From the NCBI RefSeq assembly GCF_000298195.1, contig NZ_BAHC01000191.1, positions 1 to 63,931 of the forward strand: a DNA stretch of 63,931 nucleotides, written 5' to 3'. The position numbers and the translations under genes are program-made. The DNA is from Gordonia rhizosphera NBRC 16068 (GTDB taxonomy: Bacteria; Actinomycetota; Actinomycetes; Mycobacteriales; Mycobacteriaceae). The stretch's first letter is position 1, and every line of letters begins with the position of its first letter. The notes under the pieces are model-generated. The model was not told the origin of the DNA. It saw only the letters and a program-made list of their open reading frames with translations, and searched no databases. Below are positions 1 through 9,383 of this stretch, in pieces.

Positions 1-846
1 AAGACCAACACCCTATGGCCACTGATCCTGGGGATCTACGGCGACGACCGCGTGTCCGACACTCAGTGCCAGAAGGCCGCTCACGCCCTGTACTCCTACG
101 TCACGCGTCGAATGCTGTGCGGACTGACGACCAAGGATTACAACCGGAACTTCGTGTCCGTACTACAGAAGGCCCACGCTAGGACTGCAGTCGACGGTCT
201 CGCCGGCGACGCCATCGAGAAGGAATTGGCTCGTACGTCTGGCGAGACACGCATCTGGCCCGATGATGGAGAGTTCGTTGCCGCCCTCATGGGAACCAAC
301 TTTTACGCTCTCGCTCGACCCCGTCAGCGGGCGTTCTTCGCGGGAATCGAGAATCACCTCCGCGACGACAAAACTGAAGAGGTGAGCCCGATCCGTGCCC
401 AATGGGAGCGTCTCAATATAGAGCATGTGATGCCGCAGAAGTGGCGAGAGCATTGGCCCTTGCCCGACGAAAACGACGAAGAGTTGGTCGCGAAGCGCGA
501 GCAAGCCATCAACAGAGTCGGGAATCTCACACTGACCAACGGCCGCCTGAACTCTCAAATGCGCAACCAGGCCTGGCCCAAGAAGAAGTCGGCGCTCCAA
601 GCGAAGAGCACCATGCTCGTCACCACAGCATCCATTCTGTCTGCCCCACCTGGACTCCACACCAATGCGGCGGAAGCCTGGGCTACGGGATGGGACGAGG
701 TTCGAATCAATCTACGCTGTGCACATCTGGCCGCTCTCGCACTCCAAGTCTGGCCACGACCGGACATCGCTCCTGCGGACGAGGAAACAGACGACGATCT
801 GGACTCGATGGACGAACTCGATGAGGACGACGATTCCTTAGACTAG
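1..846 (+). CDS. GmrSD-type nuclease, C-terminal DUF1524 part (partial, 5' end outside window)
   Basis: The reading frame is open from base 1, so the gene starts upstream and only its last 281 codons are here. The visible part carries the HNH-like DUF1524 signature: IEHVMPQKW at about 414-440, then VGNLTLTN and a following N..K-rich stretch (LNSQMRNQAWPKKK). In GmrSD proteins this domain is the nuclease half, paired with an N-terminal DUF262 NTP-binding domain, and cuts modified (for example glucosylated hydroxymethylcytosine) phage DNA; DUF262 would be expected upstream. The C-terminus ends in a very acidic tail (repeated D/E). It is next to further restriction genes, which supports a defence role. 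Substrate is unknown; domain call is firm, the GmrSD architecture is inferred because the N-terminus is missing. Confidence 0.8.
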   Translation, partial: KTNTLWPLILGIYGDDRVSDTQCQKAAHALYSYVTRRMLCGLTTKDYNRNFVSVLQKAHARTAVDGLAGDAIEKELARTSGETRIWPDDGEFVAALMGTNFYALARPRQRAFFAGIENHLRDDKTEEVSPIRAQWERLNIEHVMPQKWREHWPLPDENDEELVAKREQAINRVGNLTLTNGRLNSQMRNQAWPKKKSALQAKSTMLVTTASILSAPPGLHTNAAEAWATGWDEVRINLRCAHLAALALQVWPRPDIAPADEETDDDLDSMDELDEDDDSLD

Positions 847-942
847 CCGAATCTGCGCATTCAAGACCTGAGAAGGTTAGCACAGGTAATGCAATGCGAG
901 AAGGTTGAACGCTCCCACTGTCGCCTGATCTCGGTGCTCCGA

Positions 943-2187
943 TCACGGGTAGACGACACGCGCTCGTTGCCAACACTTCGAATAGTCAAATGAAAGGTAG
1001 GGCATTCGCGTCGAGACTGCCGACCCTGGGTCATCACGTCCGACAATTACCCCAGATGTGGGCAAGGTGTAGCCAGTCTTGTCTGCCGGAATTACCAAGT
1101 GCCTATCGTGCAGGGCACGACGATCGGAGCCCAGCATGAACCGGACCTGCACATTATCGATGTCCCTCAACGCCGTCCGTATCTCGTTAGCGAGATCCGG
1201 CCGATTATAGTCATCACTAGTGAGTATACGCAATTTTGATCCGGAGTGATTCGCTAGCAGAGCAAGAAATCTGGCAGCATCGCTTGGATCTGAAAAGATA
1301 TACCGGTCAATCCATATTGCGCTCGATACTCCGTTCAAGAGCTTCGCAAACTGCCCAACGGATGCATCGAGTACTGCTGGCCAGCCCGGGCTCACTGCCT
1401 CAACCTCATCGAGAAGGGGCGTCTGCGCCACTAGCTCGGCGAGCTCGAACTGGTCGCCAATGACACTCCCGATGCACCGCAGTGCTTCCCGCCCAGCCGG
1501 TGTTATGTCGCTGGCCCTTCTAACATTTCGCAAGACCTCGATTGTATCCGGCGGGAGGGCCTCTACGAGTCGCCGTGCATCGTGCGCCAGTCGTTCCACC
1601 GTGTCCAGTTCGGCTTCGTCCGCAGACTTCCCCAGGAACCTGCGCGCGAGCCATGTCGAATCTCCAGCAAGAGCACGCAGCCTGATGGAAGATTGCCCAA
1701 CTGCGGCACAATCGTCGTCATGCAACCGTGGAAGGGCTTTGGACTCGACACGGCTCAGCAACGGGCTCCCTGAAAAATGAGGATCAAGCGGATCCGCGGT
1801 GCGCGCGACAAAGAACGCGCCGATGTCACGGGCAGATCTCCCATCCACTAGCAAACGGTACAAAGTCGAGTGCAACGCTCCGCCCTGACTCCTCCGCAGG
1901 GCGTGCCCGTAATCGTCGAACACCAATTGAGCGATTCCATGCTTCTCGACGGCTGCAGTAACGGATTCGTCTACGCGTTCTCGAAGTTCGCTCTGATTAC
2001 TCTCCGTAAAGTCTCGCCCTCTGACCAATTGTGCACTGTCGCCGAAGATGTCTACCAACGATTCACAGACTGTCGAAAGCCCCCATCGCGGTAGTCCACG
2101 CACGAGATACTTCCGTCCATCCAGCATCTCGGAGGCCACATGATCAATCCACTCGGACTCGCTTGGAAGCCAGCTAGATGTCGGCAC
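943..2187 (-). CDS. Degenerate P-loop protein with PLD-like C-terminus, partner of the upstream ATPase
   Basis: 414 residues, no family recognised with confidence. Near the N-terminus the run RGLPRWGLSTV (about residues 30-40) sits where a Walker A would be, but the lysine of GxxxxGK[ST] is leucine; LVFDDYG (about 87-93) looks like a Walker B strand. The C-terminal third contains LHDRHLVI, which resembles one HxK/HxR half-motif of phospholipase-D-like domains used in several bacterial conflict proteins. The start codon lies 14 bases inside the end of the ATPase gene upstream, so the two are almost certainly co-translated and work together. I infer a non-hydrolysing or effector partner of that ATPase. 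No transmembrane segments are visible. Function unassigned. Confidence 0.7.
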   Translation of the reverse strand: MPTSSWLPSESEWIDHVASEMLDGRKYLVRGLPRWGLSTVCESLVDIFGDSAQLVRGRDFTESNQSELRERVDESVTAAVEKHGIAQLVFDDYGHALRRSQGGALHSTLYRLLVDGRSARDIGAFFVARTADPLDPHFSGSPLLSRVESKALPRLHDDDCAAVGQSSIRLRALAGDSTWLARRFLGKSADEAELDTVERLAHDARRLVEALPPDTIEVLRNVRRASDITPAGREALRCIGSVIGDQFELAELVAQTPLLDEVEAVSPGWPAVLDASVGQFAKLLNGVSSAIWIDRYIFSDPSDAARFLALLANHSGSKLRILTSDDYNRPDLANEIRTALRDIDNVQVRFMLGSDRRALHDRHLVIPADKTGYTLPTSGVIVGRDDPGSAVSTRMPYLSFDYSKCWQRARVVYP

Positions 2188-3781
2188 CGCTCACCGCTCG
2201 TTCAACAGCACGAATTCGCGATTCGCTCGTTCCGGCTTTGAGCAAGCCGTACGGGACAGCGTGTGCCACAGCGCTTGGGTTCTCCTCGATCTCCAACCTC
2301 GCAAGCTCGCGATCCTCTGGGTCTGTCGACCACAGATCTCCCAGCAGCGAAGCCTCCTCCGGGAACCATTCACCAAACGATTCCAGTATCTCCCGGGCCT
2401 GCTGGAGGGGCGACCCTTCGCCCTGCTCCCGAGCCGCATCTCTTACGGAGTCGACGTCCATATGCCATGGGATGACGTCGCGGCTTCGAGATCTGCATGC
2501 AAGGGAACATGCCTTGCGTGTTAGCAGCGCATGCCCTCCGTATTCGCTATACAAGAAATCGATAACTTCATGGCTTCTCACGCGAACTCCCATCCGCCTC
2601 CCCAGATCCCTCACCATTTCAGCCATGTCATCACGAGAGAGCGGGGAGAGGTACATCAAACGCACCAACTTGTAGACAAGGTTGTCGGCGCCTGAACCAA
2701 GAATGGGTCTTTCAAAAATGGCCGGATCAACACCGGCGCACACAAGCAATGCGCCGCGACTCGGGTGGGGATCTTGAATCATTCCACGAAGCTGAGTGAA
2801 AGCGACAAGCAGATCAGACGATTCGCTTGCGAGGATCGATCTTCCTGGCAGGAGTTGATCGACCTCATCGATAAAGAGTTCCAGACGCTCGCCCACAGCC
2901 AGTGATAGCACCTGCACATCTCGAAGCCATTGAAGGCGGAGTCTGTCAATTCCGACCTTGAGGTCTCCCGTCCTGTCGAGAGTACTCAGCTTCGGCAAGT
3001 CATCACCGTCAATCAGCTCAGAGACTCGTTCCCAGGTGCTCTGCAACACACGTAGACGGAAATCGTCCGCCGAGGACAGTCCGCTAATATCAAGCCATAT
3101 AACTGGTTTTCGTGCATCCCTTCTTCGCCGAGCTACGTAATTGAGGAGCGAGGTCTTACCCGTCTTGCGCAAACCGAATACACCGACGGATTGCCCGCGC
3201 TCGATGTCCGAAATTATTTCCTGAAACTCGTCGCTCCGACCAAAAAATCCACCAGGGTCATGAATAGGGGTAGTCATGTCATAGTGGTCGACTGTTGTGA
3301 GAACCTCAGACATCTTGTGGCGAATATCTGGGTACTCTGGATTCAGTTCATTCAAATCAAGATCGATGGCCGCGAACTCGCCCCGACGACGACGGAGAAG
3401 TCGATTAAGGCTGGCGTCAAAACTAGCAATGAGGAATATCCCGTTGTCGATACGGGCAGTCTTGGAGAGGCGTTCTTGTACCCGTTCGAGTAGCCTCGGC
3501 TCGACGGAGTCGTACTCGACATAGACCAGCAGAATCTCCAGGTGCGCATCGAACATTTCTGCGACGTTCTTCGGCAAAGTAATATTCAGCCACCAGCGTC
3601 GACGGTCTACCTGGTCCTGTTCGCACCTCCAGACCCCACACGTTGAGCGCTCAAGATACAGCAACAACTCTCTTCCAGAGCGTGTTGCGGTGACGAACTT
3701 CTTCTTATAGGCTTCGAGATCGTGCTGGCGAACTGTCTTTGGCACCGCGTCACCCATGCCATATCGGGGAGCGCTAGTCAT
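2174..3781 (-). CDS. STAND/AAA-like ATPase with uncharacterised N-terminal domain
   Basis: 535 residues. Residues 1-160 form an N-terminal domain I do not recognise, with alternating strand/helix character. A module boundary FFGRSDEFQEI (about 179) is followed by a canonical Walker A, GVFGLRKTGKTS (about 200-211), and Walker B LELFIDEVDQLLPG (about 300-313). This is the layout of ORC/STAND-type P-loop ATPases that often act as sensors in defence or signalling. The C-terminal 200 residues are helical and may hold a winged helix. SD-like GAGGG precedes the ATG at 3781 by four bases. It overlaps the following gene (end 2174, next start 2187). Its place between a DUF1524 nuclease and hsdR suggests anti-phage function, but no named system fits. 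The P-loop is certain, the role is inferred. Confidence 0.8.
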   Translation of the reverse strand: MTSAPRYGMGDAVPKTVRQHDLEAYKKKFVTATRSGRELLLYLERSTCGVWRCEQDQVDRRRWWLNITLPKNVAEMFDAHLEILLVYVEYDSVEPRLLERVQERLSKTARIDNGIFLIASFDASLNRLLRRRRGEFAAIDLDLNELNPEYPDIRHKMSEVLTTVDHYDMTTPIHDPGGFFGRSDEFQEIISDIERGQSVGVFGLRKTGKTSLLNYVARRRRDARKPVIWLDISGLSSADDFRLRVLQSTWERVSELIDGDDLPKLSTLDRTGDLKVGIDRLRLQWLRDVQVLSLAVGERLELFIDEVDQLLPGRSILASESSDLLVAFTQLRGMIQDPHPSRGALLVCAGVDPAIFERPILGSGADNLVYKLVRLMYLSPLSRDDMAEMVRDLGRRMGVRVRSHEVIDFLYSEYGGHALLTRKACSLACRSRSRDVIPWHMDVDSVRDAAREQGEGSPLQQAREILESFGEWFPEEASLLGDLWSTDPEDRELARLEIEENPSAVAHAVPYGLLKAGTSESRIRAVERAVSGADI

Positions 3782-3825
3782 TCAACCCTCATCTTCCTAG
3801 TCACGCGTACATTAATTCTCAAGAA

Positions 3826-6800
3826 CTATGCGCTGTGCTGATCTGCAGCGGCGCTTACACTTTCAATGGTCTCCACAATCCTTACGACTTTCTCGGCCTC
3901 GAACACTTGGGTCGGTCCTTGTGGCGCGCTATCCGTGAATGGTGGCTCGAAGAGCTGCGAGGTGTCCATCGCGCCGTTTCTAGTCAGGTAGTCAACTACG
4001 AGACCCACGAAGTGAATCTGGTCGGAGGTGGCATTGTTGTCGTTGATGAACTCGGCAAATGCCTCGTTGACCGACTGCCGATCCAGCCCGACGAGCGATC
4101 GGATGAAGCGACCAAGGCCGTGGGCGTCGTCGATCGCTTGTTGGAGTTCCTCCGGTGAACCAGCACCACTTCGGGCGAGGAGTTCCTGGAGCGAGTCCAT
4201 GTCGGCTTGGGTCAATGGCTTCCCGGTCCTCAGCTTCTGCAGCGCGAGGTTATCTGGTTGCCGACGAAGGTAGTCGCGCATCTTGGCGTTGAAGCGTTCC
4301 TTGTCGGTGCCGGTCGCCATGTATGGCATGTCAACCTCGGTGACATCACCAGTGAACGTGTCTTGCAGATCGGTGTAGACGATCGGCTGCTTCGTCTTCT
4401 CGAGAAGCCCAACGAGGGAGCGCAACTCCTTGCGTGCGTCTTCGAGCATCTCAGGGGTGACGTCTTCCCACCACTCCTCGGAGACAACTTCTCGCAGGAG
4501 TTCTTCCTTGGCTTTGATCTTGGGGATGGTGAGTTGCTCGAGGAGGCCACCGGCGATGACACGGACTTTGTCGTGCTGACGTTCGAGGGTGGTGTCGTCG
4601 GCTTCGATTACGGCGAGTTGTCCGCGCAGGACTATGAGGTCGAAGCGTTTGGCCATTTCGTCGGTGTCGCGGACGGTGGTGGGGAGGTCGGCGAGGTTGT
4701 CGACGATGTCGCGGACCTTCTGTTCGTTCAGCGACACCCACTTGCCGCGGTCACGGTAGACCTCGACTTGTTTGCGACGCGGCCGGACGAGGAAGTTGTC
4801 GAGGTTCATGCCCGCGACTTGGGTGTGCAGGACGTCGGTGATCTGTTCGCGCAGGTCGGTGTTGGTGTGGGAGCGGTCGAGTGCCCAGACGACGTCGGTG
4901 CGGGCGGTGAACAGTCGCTCCGACAGTGAGGCGGGCAGGCGTGCTTCGGCGGGTGCGGGGTGGGCGTTGAAGAACTCGACGTTGCCGCAGAGGTCGAAGA
5001 TGAAGAAGTCGGTCTTGTCTTGTCCTGGCCCGTAGAGATCAGGTCGCAGGCGGGTGCCGCGGCCGACCATTTGCCAGAACTTGGTCTTGGACCTTACGGG
5101 TTTGAAGAACACCAGGTTGACGACGTCGGGGATGTCGACGCCGGTGTCGAGCATGTCGACGGAGATCGCGATGTGCGGTTCGGATGTCGGCTGGGAGAAC
5201 TGATCGATGAGGTCCTGGCCGTGGGACACGGCGTGGGTGATGACGGCGGCGAACTGGCCGTTGTATTGCGGGTAGTTGCGGTCGAAGCGCTGGGCGATGA
5301 AGTCGGCGTGTTTCTGGTTCTTCGCGAAGATGATCGTCTTGCCGAGCCGGTCACCACCGGCGACGCGGTGCCCGCGGGTCATCAGGACTTCGAGGGCTTT
5401 GTCGACGGTGTCGGTGTTGAACAGCCACTTGTTGACCGCTTCCGACGACACTTCGTCGGGGTACTCATCCGGGTCGACGTCTTCGCCCCAGTCCTCACCT
5501 TCCCACCGCTTCTTCTCCTCATCGGACAGATCGTCGTACTTGATGCCCGATCGCGGGAAGGCCAATGGCACCGTTACGGCCCGCGGTGGCACGAGGTAGC
5601 CGTCTTTGATGGCTTCGTCGAGGCTGTAATCATCTGTGGGAACACCCGTTTCGAGGTTGAACAGTTGGTAGGTGTTGTAATCGACCTCGTCTTTGGGAGT
5701 CGCGGTCAGCCCGAGGAGGTAGGAATCGAAGTACTCGAAGATCCGCCGATACTTTTGGTACACCGACCGGTGGGCTTCATCGATGACGACGAGATCGAAG
5801 TGCCCCGGGCCGAAGCGTCGCCGGCCGTTGTCGAGGTCGTTGATCAGCCCCATCATCGTCGGATAAGTGGACACGTAGACACGGCCGTCGGTGTTCTTCT
5901 CGGTGAGCAGGTTGACCGGTGATGCATCCGGCAGGAACGTCTTGTAGGCGTTCACCGCCTGCTTGACCAGCGCTTTGCGGTCCGCGAGGAACAGGATGCG
6001 TTTCGCCCAGTTCGCTCGCATGAGCATGTCTGACAAGGCAATGACGGTACGGGTCTTTCCGGAGCCGGTGGCCATCACCAGCAGCGCGGCACGTTGGCGG
6101 TTGGTCTCGAAGCCTTCGGTGACGTTGCGGATCGCCCTCGTCTGGTAGGGGCGTTCCACGATCGTGGTGTTGATGTCGACGTCGGCGAGTCTCTTGCGGG
6201 TGGTGCGCCGCTGGATCTCCAGGGCGAGCTCGTCGCGGGTGTAGAAGCCTTCGACTTCCCGTGGTGGGTAGTTCTCGTCGTCCCACAGCCAGGTATCGAA
6301 ACCGTTGGTGTAGAAGATGATCGGTCTTTGGCCGTGCATCTGTTGGAGGCAGTCGGCGTAGAGCTTGACTTGGTGTTGTCCGACGGTCGCATCCTGGGAG
6401 GTGCGTTTGGCTTCCACCACCGCCAGGGGGCGTCCGTCGGTGCCCCACAGCACGTAGTCGACGAAACCGTTCTTGCCTTCGGGCATCCCGGTCACCGGGT
6501 ACTCCCGAACCCGCGGGGCGTCGACAACCCATCCGGCTTCGCGCAGCAGCAGGTCGATGATGTCGGTGCGGGTGCGGGCTTCGTCGTAGTCGTGGGTATC
6601 GGCATGCTTGGCTGCAGCAGCTTGTGCGGCGGCGACCTGGGCGCGCAGCTGGGCGACAAGCTCCTCAAGGCTGGCATGGGCGGCGTCGGCCGCCTTGAGT
6701 TGTTCGTCTCGCGCCAGCAGCTGCTCGGTGAGATCCGCGCGCACATTGGCGGCCTGTTCGAGTTGGGCGTCCTTGGCCTCGAGCTCGGCACCGAGTTTCT

Positions 6801-7278
6801 GCAGCTGTGCCATCGTCTTGGCGACCGCAACTCCGCCGCCCGGCTTCGGGAGTGCGGCGCGGTCGAGCTTCTGCCCTGGTTTCGGCTTCGATTCGGGCTG
6901 GGTGGCGTAGGTGCGGGCCAGCCACGACAGGACGTGGAACAGTTCTTCGAGCAGGCGGATGCCGGATTCCTGCCCGATCGGGCGGTCGTCGTGGACTGCG
7001 TGGTTGCCCGCCCGCCGAATCAGATCCAGTTTCGTCTGCACCGGACCCGGCACGAGCGCCTGGAACGCCGGGCCGTGGATGCGGGCCGACAGATCATCCT
7101 TGTACGGCTTGTCCAAGCCATTGACCGTGTAGAGCCACTTGACGGCCGCCTCGACCGTCCGACGGGCATAGAAGCAGGTGGAACGGCTATCGAACAGCGC
7201 ATCTCGTTCGGCGTTCTTCGCCGACGCATGCACCTGGGGCCACTCGCCCTGCAAGAAGTCGAAGTTGCCGGCCACCAT
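3826..7278 (-). CDS. hsdR: Type I restriction enzyme R subunit
   Basis: About 1150 residues. The motor and endonuclease subunit of a type I restriction system; it translocates DNA with ATP and cuts at a distance when the HsdM/HsdS complex meets an unmethylated target. Order of parts: DUF4145 domain (about 20-110), an alanine-rich coiled coil (about 150-230), the HsdR-type nuclease with the VVEAKR motif, then a superfamily 2 helicase with VMATGSGKTRT (Walker A), VVIDEAHRS (DEAH box), and a Q-x-x-GRGTR motif VI. Start chosen at ATG 7278 because the family begins with the NFDFLQGEWP block; AGGAGG lies unusually close (one base), so GTG 7275 or an in-frame ATG at 7308 are alternatives. It is separated from hsdM/hsdS by two other genes and faces away from the GIY-YIG gene. 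Confidence 0.93.
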   Translation of the reverse strand: MVAGNFDFLQGEWPQVHASAKNAERDALFDSRSTCFYARRTVEAAVKWLYTVNGLDKPYKDDLSARIHGPAFQALVPGPVQTKLDLIRRAGNHAVHDDRPIGQESGIRLLEELFHVLSWLARTYATQPESKPKPGQKLDRAALPKPGGGVAVAKTMAQLQKLGAELEAKDAQLEQAANVRADLTEQLLARDEQLKAADAAHASLEELVAQLRAQVAAAQAAAAKHADTHDYDEARTRTDIIDLLLREAGWVVDAPRVREYPVTGMPEGKNGFVDYVLWGTDGRPLAVVEAKRTSQDATVGQHQVKLYADCLQQMHGQRPIIFYTNGFDTWLWDDENYPPREVEGFYTRDELALEIQRRTTRKRLADVDINTTIVERPYQTRAIRNVTEGFETNRQRAALLVMATGSGKTRTVIALSDMLMRANWAKRILFLADRKALVKQAVNAYKTFLPDASPVNLLTEKNTDGRVYVSTYPTMMGLINDLDNGRRRFGPGHFDLVVIDEAHRSVYQKYRRIFEYFDSYLLGLTATPKDEVDYNTYQLFNLETGVPTDDYSLDEAIKDGYLVPPRAVTVPLAFPRSGIKYDDLSDEEKKRWEGEDWGEDVDPDEYPDEVSSEAVNKWLFNTDTVDKALEVLMTRGHRVAGGDRLGKTIIFAKNQKHADFIAQRFDRNYPQYNGQFAAVITHAVSHGQDLIDQFSQPTSEPHIAISVDMLDTGVDIPDVVNLVFFKPVRSKTKFWQMVGRGTRLRPDLYGPGQDKTDFFIFDLCGNVEFFNAHPAPAEARLPASLSERLFTARTDVVWALDRSHTNTDLREQITDVLHTQVAGMNLDNFLVRPRRKQVEVYRDRGKWVSLNEQKVRDIVDNLADLPTTVRDTDEMAKRFDLIVLRGQLAVIEADDTTLERQHDKVRVIAGGLLEQLTIPKIKAKEELLREVVSEEWWEDVTPEMLEDARKELRSLVGLLEKTKQPIVYTDLQDTFTGDVTEVDMPYMATGTDKERFNAKMRDYLRRQPDNLALQKLRTGKPLTQADMDSLQELLARSGAGSPEELQQAIDDAHGLGRFIRSLVGLDRQSVNEAFAEFINDNNATSDQIHFVGLVVDYLTRNGAMDTSQLFEPPFTDSAPQGPTQVFEAEKVVRIVETIESVSAAADQHSA

Positions 7279-7444
7279 GCCTCCTTCCAACCTGTCCGAT
7301 CTTGACATACCTCAGCCGTGGTTGAGGTGAGCCAGACAGACTACATCGGTCGCCTGACAAGGCGACAAAGCGCGATTTCGCTGCGACGCTGTCGGGCATG
7401 CCGGGCACAATCAGTTCGCTGGCTCAATACGGGAATGGGGTCCG

Positions 7445-9286
7445 ATGTCAATCGCCACAAACAGAACTGCGTTCGTCGCCGACCAGATCGTCGAGCTGCC
7501 GGCGTTTCCCTTGTTGTCCACCGACTTCGCGATCGGACTCCAGCCGTGCGAAACGGGCTTGCGATTGACTGCTAGCTCTGACGAGGTCAAAGACGGCAAT
7601 CTCGTGATGACGTACGAAGACGGTCAGTGGATAGATCGCACTCCCGAAGCCGATATCGCCGCCAGTTCCTCGAAGGTCGCTCTCTGGTCTCTATTGATTC
7701 CCGAGGAGGTCCGAGATCTGGATTCAAACGACGAGCAGGCTTTCAGCGAGCAGTTCATGGCGACTCTCGATGCACACGTCGAGCTGGCTGAGTTGTTTAC
7801 GACTCTGGTGACAAGCGGCTGGCATGTCGTCGCGCGCCACGACGATACCGGCGCAGACGGCTGCGGAACCCCGCAGATGCGCATTCATGCAGTGACACCT
7901 GACATCGACCGCGACCGCGCGGCAATCGCGCTCCGGGCTTTGCAGCTGCCGGCTGACATTTCGTACATCGACGTTGCCTACGGGGGGCAGTCAGCCAACG
8001 ACGGCCGAGTGCAGTGGAGGTTTGCGACAGAAGACACCGTCGCAGTTTCCTCGCACGGCGACCGCAACCTCGTGAGCATCAATGACGTCATGACGTACGC
8101 GTTGTCCAGCGCCCCCGGGTGGACACTGCGTCCCGGGATCGACGCCCCTGTCGAGCGACATACCGCGGGCAATGCGATGAAGGCCTCTGTTCTCCCCTCC
8201 CGACCGGTCCCGTCGACTAACACCAAGGACGACGTGAAGCAACGGCTCCACGCAGTCCATGAATGGGCCCAGCATCACGACTTTGGACCAGCAGTTGCAC
8301 CCGCTATACCCAAAGTCGTACAGCAGACCCTCAACGACCTGGGCGCCGGCAATGTCGGCTACTACCTGCTTGAGTTCAAGAACGGTGACTGCTATCTCGG
8401 ACAATCGATCTCTATTGCGGAACGCCTCAAGGGACACCGCACTCTCCGCAAAGACATCAAACGCATTCGGCTCCGTCCCGACCCCGCAGCAAACAGCCTC
8501 GCGAATCCGCTCCGGCACCTTCTCGACCAGGAAAGAACCCTAATCCACAGCATCCAAGCTGCTGGGCTTCCCGCACGCAACAAAGCAGAGATGACATACC
8601 TCAGCGGGGAGCAACGGCCGCTCGACGAGATCTTCGACCAAAACGGGACGTCCATGGCTGAGTGGCTATCAGACCCGATCGGGACAAATAGGCGAGAGGA
8701 TGTGACAGGTCGCGCACTCACACCGAACTCGGCTCGAATCGCTGCTGGCGAGGAAGCATATGAGCTCTGGCTCAAACGCGCTGGGGCTGGCGCCACAACA
8801 GTACGCTCGCTGCTGTGGACCTATATGCAGCGCTGCCTTCCGCTCCCACTACACACCGAACATGTGCATTGGGTCCTCAGCTCTCCCGCTGTGATCCCCC
8901 CTCACCGGGCGCTCTCAAACCTCAGCATCGGTTGGACCGAGGCCTTGCGGATCATGATCGACAAGAACGGGCACCTGCGGGCGATGCTGCACGTCAACGG
9001 TGTCGAACTTCTCGGTCCCGACATGGCGGATGATGCACTGGTGCGATTCATGCGCCAGCACCCCGGCGTATCCGTCACCGAATCGCCGTATCAAGCGGCC
9101 GGACCCTTCAATTTGATGCTGTGGACACCAGATCTCCAATCCCTCCGCGACCTCCTCGACGACACCGCTGTGACTCGCGCAGCCGCGACAGCAGCACTTC
9201 ACCTGATGCGCCAAAGCAGGCCCGGCAGGAACAGGGACTCTCACAACCCCGTCTTGGTGAACGCGATCCTCGGTGTCCAGGGCTGA
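7445..9286 (+). CDS. Large GIY-YIG nuclease-domain protein
   Basis: 613 residues. A GIY-YIG domain is visible in the middle (about 303-385): GYYLLEF for the first strand, CYLGQS for the YIG strand, arginine in ERLKGH, a catalytic-type glutamate in DQERTLIHS (about 363), and a closing asparagine in LPARN (about 379). Residues 1-240 and 400-613 match no family I can name. The gene is divergent from hsdR (166 bases between starts) and convergent with mrr, so it is inserted into the type I restriction locus on the opposite strand. GIY-YIG enzymes include restriction, homing and repair nucleases; in this setting a restriction or anti-phage role is the best guess. No strong SD; ATG 7445 is the first in-frame start. 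Target unknown. Confidence 0.82.
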   Translation: MSIATNRTAFVADQIVELPAFPLLSTDFAIGLQPCETGLRLTASSDEVKDGNLVMTYEDGQWIDRTPEADIAASSSKVALWSLLIPEEVRDLDSNDEQAFSEQFMATLDAHVELAELFTTLVTSGWHVVARHDDTGADGCGTPQMRIHAVTPDIDRDRAAIALRALQLPADISYIDVAYGGQSANDGRVQWRFATEDTVAVSSHGDRNLVSINDVMTYALSSAPGWTLRPGIDAPVERHTAGNAMKASVLPSRPVPSTNTKDDVKQRLHAVHEWAQHHDFGPAVAPAIPKVVQQTLNDLGAGNVGYYLLEFKNGDCYLGQSISIAERLKGHRTLRKDIKRIRLRPDPAANSLANPLRHLLDQERTLIHSIQAAGLPARNKAEMTYLSGEQRPLDEIFDQNGTSMAEWLSDPIGTNRREDVTGRALTPNSARIAAGEEAYELWLKRAGAGATTVRSLLWTYMQRCLPLPLHTEHVHWVLSSPAVIPPHRALSNLSIGWTEALRIMIDKNGHLRAMLHVNGVELLGPDMADDALVRFMRQHPGVSVTESPYQAAGPFNLMLWTPDLQSLRDLLDDTAVTRAAATAALHLMRQSRPGRNRDSHNPVLVNAILGVQG

Positions 9287-9383
9287 GAACCGACGAACCT
9301 GGCGCTGGTGCTCACCGGCGTCACCGCGGTCCGGAGTGAGAGCCAGCCCGGACGGCAAGCAGCGAAATTGCAATCGCCACCGT

